Assembly: GCA_002293105.1 (NCBI GenBank)
Contig: DBCP01000009.1
Location: forward strand, 1-7,525
Origin: Bacteroidetes bacterium UBA955
GTDB taxonomy: Bacteria; Bacteroidota; Bacteroidia; NS11-12g; UBA955
Reading direction: 5' to 3'
DNA: 7,525 nucleotides
The position numbers were made by a program, and so were the translations under genes. Position 1 is the stretch's first letter. Every line of letters begins with the position of its first letter. Of this stretch, positions 5,368 through 7,525 are shown piece by piece. The notes below the pieces were generated by a model, which did no database searches, had not been told where the DNA came from, and worked only from the letters and a program-made list of their open reading frames with translations.

Positions 5368-6951
5368 ATGAACCAACAATTACAGAAATATCAGTGGATT
5401 CTCATTTTGGTGGTGGCAATGATTGGTGGTGGACTTTGTATGGACATTGGCCATGAATGGGGTGATGATTTTGCGATGTATCTCCATCAAGCCCAGTGTT
5501 GGATTGATGGCGGTATGGCTACGCTGTTTTCAACGAATAAATTGTGTATGGATGGGTCGGATGGTCTCGTTGGCCCGTATCTGTACCCTCAAGGATATCC
5601 GCTATTTTTGAGTTTTTTTATGCGACTTTTTGGGTTGTTTGGCGTAAAAGGACTCTCGTTGATTTACTGTTTGAAATGGGCCAATTACAGTGTGTTTTTG
5701 ATTGTTTTGGTCGCGTATTTGCGTTGGTTGAATGGGGTATTTGAAGGACATTGGGGCAAGATTTTTTTGGGCTTTGTACTGTTGGCTTGGCATCCGAAAA
5801 TTTGGGAGGCAGCAGATCGATTGACCTCTGATCTGTGGTTTGCAGGCTTGGTGATATTGTTTTTTCAAACGTTGGGTACGCCTTTCAAGGGTTGGATTTC
5901 GAAATCGCTTACTTTGTCGCTCATGGTTTTTGTGGCAACGGCTACACGTAGCAATGGGGTATTCTTGATTGGGGCTTGGTTTGTCTGGGAGTGGTTGGAG
6001 TATAGAAAAACCGGGAAAGTAGATAACCGAGTGGTTTCATTGATGATGGGTACTGTGGCTGGTTTGTTTGCTTTGTATGCGGATGCAGGAAACGGGTCCA
6101 ATCATTGGCAATTGCTCAAGGCGATTGATGCCAAAACCATCCTTCACAATTTCGGGGTGTATTTGGAAATGGCCGGTAGTTATCCCTATTGGCATTTTGC
6201 TACCCTATTAAAATTGTCTGTTCATCCATTGTTGTGGTTGGCTGTAATGGTGTTTTGGATTCTGGTTTTTGTGGGTTTTAGAACACTAGGGCCATCAAAA
6301 TGGGCGATGGGCGTGTTTGTGTTGCTGAATTTTGGTTTGTACATCGTTTGGCCTTCGGTGCAAGGAATGCGTTTTTTGTTTCCGTTGTTGCCCTTTTTGA
6401 TTGTCTTTTTTGTTGCTGGATTGGGCGCAAGTTGGACAAGCGTAGGACTTCCTTGGTTAATCAGGCAAACGTGGATTCCCGCAGTTTTCAGGGATACCAA
6501 ATTTGTTGTGCGATTGGCTGCTGCAGTGGTGTTGCTACAGGGGATAATGACATCGGTTTTTTATAGAATATTGGATACCAATCAAGCCTTTTCAAAAGAG
6601 ATGCGAGGCGTTTATGACTTTGTTGATAACCAAGTGGAAATAGACAATAGAATTTCGTTTCACAAACCCCGTTTGATGCGCTATGTTACAGGTGTTGAGA
6701 CGTATAAAGTTGCCACTGATTATGGCAAAGAAACCGTAGGAATAGATGAGCCAGTGTCCGGAGGTATTGACCAGGATCAAGCAATCAAGAAATTGCAAGC
6801 CAATCAGATTGATTATTGGGTTTTGTCAAGAGAACAACTCGGGAGAAAAGAGAAGCCGTCCTTACCCATTGCCTTTGAGAACAAGGAGTTTGTGGTTTAT
6901 AAGGTTTCAGAAAATAAAGGATCTCTCAGCGACTCGTTGAAAGTGGATTGA
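5368..6951 (+). CDS. polytopic membrane protein, GT-C superfamily (GT39/ArnT-like) glycosyltransferase
   Basis: A 527-residue integral membrane protein with roughly eleven predicted helices (first about 9-27, last about 378-400). The GT-C hallmark is in the first periplasmic loop: HEWGDDFAMYLHQA, with the acidic pair D33-D34. Other family-like features are YPQGYPLFLSFF (73-84), DRLTSDLWF (150-158), ATATRSNG (190-197) near the middle, and a late helix entry GMRFLFPLLPF (333-343). Residues 401-527 form a soluble tail with SFHKPRLMRYVTG (430-442), which resembles the KPRxLxLxTxR region after the last helix in related Bacteroidota proteins. Such enzymes use a polyprenyl-phosphate sugar on the periplasmic side, which fits the donor-synthase gene 30 bases upstream. 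Acceptor (lipid A, protein or glycan) and sugar are unknown. The last 26 bases overlap the convergent beta-propeller gene. Superfamily confidence is good; enzymatic role is inferred. Confidence 0.8.
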   Translation: MNQQLQKYQWILILVVAMIGGGLCMDIGHEWGDDFAMYLHQAQCWIDGGMATLFSTNKLCMDGSDGLVGPYLYPQGYPLFLSFFMRLFGLFGVKGLSLIYCLKWANYSVFLIVLVAYLRWLNGVFEGHWGKIFLGFVLLAWHPKIWEAADRLTSDLWFAGLVILFFQTLGTPFKGWISKSLTLSLMVFVATATRSNGVFLIGAWFVWEWLEYRKTGKVDNRVVSLMMGTVAGLFALYADAGNGSNHWQLLKAIDAKTILHNFGVYLEMAGSYPYWHFATLLKLSVHPLLWLAVMVFWILVFVGFRTLGPSKWAMGVFVLLNFGLYIVWPSVQGMRFLFPLLPFLIVFFVAGLGASWTSVGLPWLIRQTWIPAVFRDTKFVVRLAAAVVLLQGIMTSVFYRILDTNQAFSKEMRGVYDFVDNQVEIDNRISFHKPRLMRYVTGVETYKVATDYGKETVGIDEPVSGGIDQDQAIKKLQANQIDYWVLSREQLGRKEKPSLPIAFENKEFVVYKVSENKGSLSDSLKVD

Positions 6952-7525
6952 GTTGACGGAATTTCACGGAAATTTCGCGGAGAGAAAGCGATTGAACTTT
7001 GCCTAGGTTTCCCGCAAGAATGAGTTGGCTGCAACTCCATGCGCAGGCGTTGAATCCGCGTTCTTGAGAAAGAGGTAACCAGTGCTTTCCTCCATCAAAT
7101 GAAATGTCGGTTCCGGTTGTGCCGGTACAAATGGCAACCGGCATGTGATTTCGGTGATGTGTTTTGAAAAAATAGTCGGCGGGTTGTTCACTGAAAGCAT
7201 CGTAGAAAGATTGGCAATGATTGCGAGAATCACCAAAAAACAGGTTGAATAGCGTGTCTTTGGATAGGTCTGCACTGATACATATCCCGCTGCGGTAGCC
7301 CGCGGGTGGGGTTTTGGCAGGGTGCCAATTGCCAAGGATGTCATAGGTGTAGGCGGCAATCGCGCCGGTTGAATCGCCTCGAAACGTGGGTAGGGCATAA
7401 TTGCCACCCACGGCAATGCCTTTTTGGGTTTGATAGGTTGTTAGACCATAGCATCCCCAGGCAGGTCCGCCTTTCATATGCAATGGTTTTTTGGGTAGGT
7501 TGCTAATTTTCCAATGGGGGTTTGT
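6926..7525 (-). CDS. YCF48/BNR-like beta-propeller repeat protein, C-terminal part, partial
   Basis: The last 199 residues of a protein whose start lies beyond the right edge. The frame stays open to base 7525, and a TTG at 7483 is not a credible start because family-like sequence continues above it. The fragment fits the Bacteroidota proteins often annotated 'oxidoreductase' or 'photosystem II stability/assembly factor-like', predicted seven-bladed propellers, often exported. Cues by fragment residue: GGPAWGCYGL (19-28), GIAVGGNYALP (36-46), the PPAGYRS turn (73-79), CTGTTGTDISFDGGKHW (133-149) with an Asp-box (SxDGGxxW), and LILAGNLGKVQSLSL (168-182) as last blade. About 50 residues lie between GYRS and the CTGTTG strand, rich in Phe, His and Asp. 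That looks longer than I expect for the family. The TGA at 6928-6926 is inside the GT-C gene. No function can be assigned beyond the fold. Confidence 0.75.
   Translation of the reverse strand, partial: TNPHWKISNLPKKPLHMKGGPAWGCYGLTTYQTQKGIAVGGNYALPTFRGDSTGAIAAYTYDILGNWHPAKTPPAGYRSGICISADLSKDTLFNLFFGDSRNHCQSFYDAFSEQPADYFFKTHHRNHMPVAICTGTTGTDISFDGGKHWLPLSQERGFNACAWSCSQLILAGNLGKVQSLSLREISVKFRQLNPLSTSR

Noticed and set aside
4549..5379. Long antisense open frame (about 276 codons) on the minus strand opposite the family 2 glycosyltransferase gene
   Set aside because: The plus-strand protein has complete family motifs. The antisense product has no recognisable domain and a low-complexity His/Gln/Asn-rich composition, as expected of a codon-bias shadow.
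1..7525. Mobile element, CRISPR array, phage or defence system
   Set aside because: No terminal repeats, transposase or integrase motifs, regularly spaced repeats or recognised defence domains were seen. All genes look like vertically inherited chromosomal genes with similar base composition.

Overview
The window looks like ordinary chromosomal DNA of a member of the Bacteroidota. Four things point there: a DUF2851 protein (a family I know almost only from that phylum), a family-typical SprT-like protein and BNR/YCF48-like beta-propeller protein, start codons without good Shine-Dalgarno sequences, and a TAATTTTG match to the Bacteroidota -7 promoter element TAnnTTTG. I cannot name genus or species. 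There are no rRNA or tRNA genes, insertion sequences, CRISPR arrays or phage genes, and no gene-free stretch longer than about 145 bases.

Layout. Bases 1-255 (+) are the 3' end of the E2 gene of 2-oxoglutarate dehydrogenase. Facing it, across an 80-base gap that holds a weak hairpin, is a tight four-gene minus-strand run from 4390 down to 336: DUF2851 protein, L-2-hydroxyglutarate oxidase (lhgO), SprT-like zinc metalloprotein, and a cation diffusion facilitator zinc exporter. Its gaps are 17, 9 and 15 bases, so it is probably one operon. Two of its genes appear to start with GTG. Divergent from it, two plus-strand genes (4534-6951) encode a DPM1/GtrB-like family 2 glycosyltransferase and a polytopic GT-C-type membrane glycosyltransferase. 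A minus-strand beta-propeller gene cut by the right edge (6926-7525) overlaps the 3' end of the GT-C gene by 26 bases.

How the genes may work together. The glycosyltransferase pair suggests a polyprenyl-phosphate-sugar module: the first enzyme charges the lipid carrier with a sugar at the cytoplasmic face, and the second transfers that sugar on the outer face of the inner membrane. LhgO returns L-2-hydroxyglutarate to 2-oxoglutarate, the substrate of the dehydrogenase whose E2 gene lies at the left edge. The rest of the minus-strand operon has no obvious common pathway.

The most notable non-coding signal lies between the divergent gene sets (4398-4445). It is a compact array of TTGGC and AGGTC words forming a dyad and short direct repeats immediately upstream of the DUF2851 start. 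I found no convincing new defence or mobile system. The least understood gene is DUF2851, whose N-terminal region has a pattern resembling PD-(D/E)XK nuclease folds.
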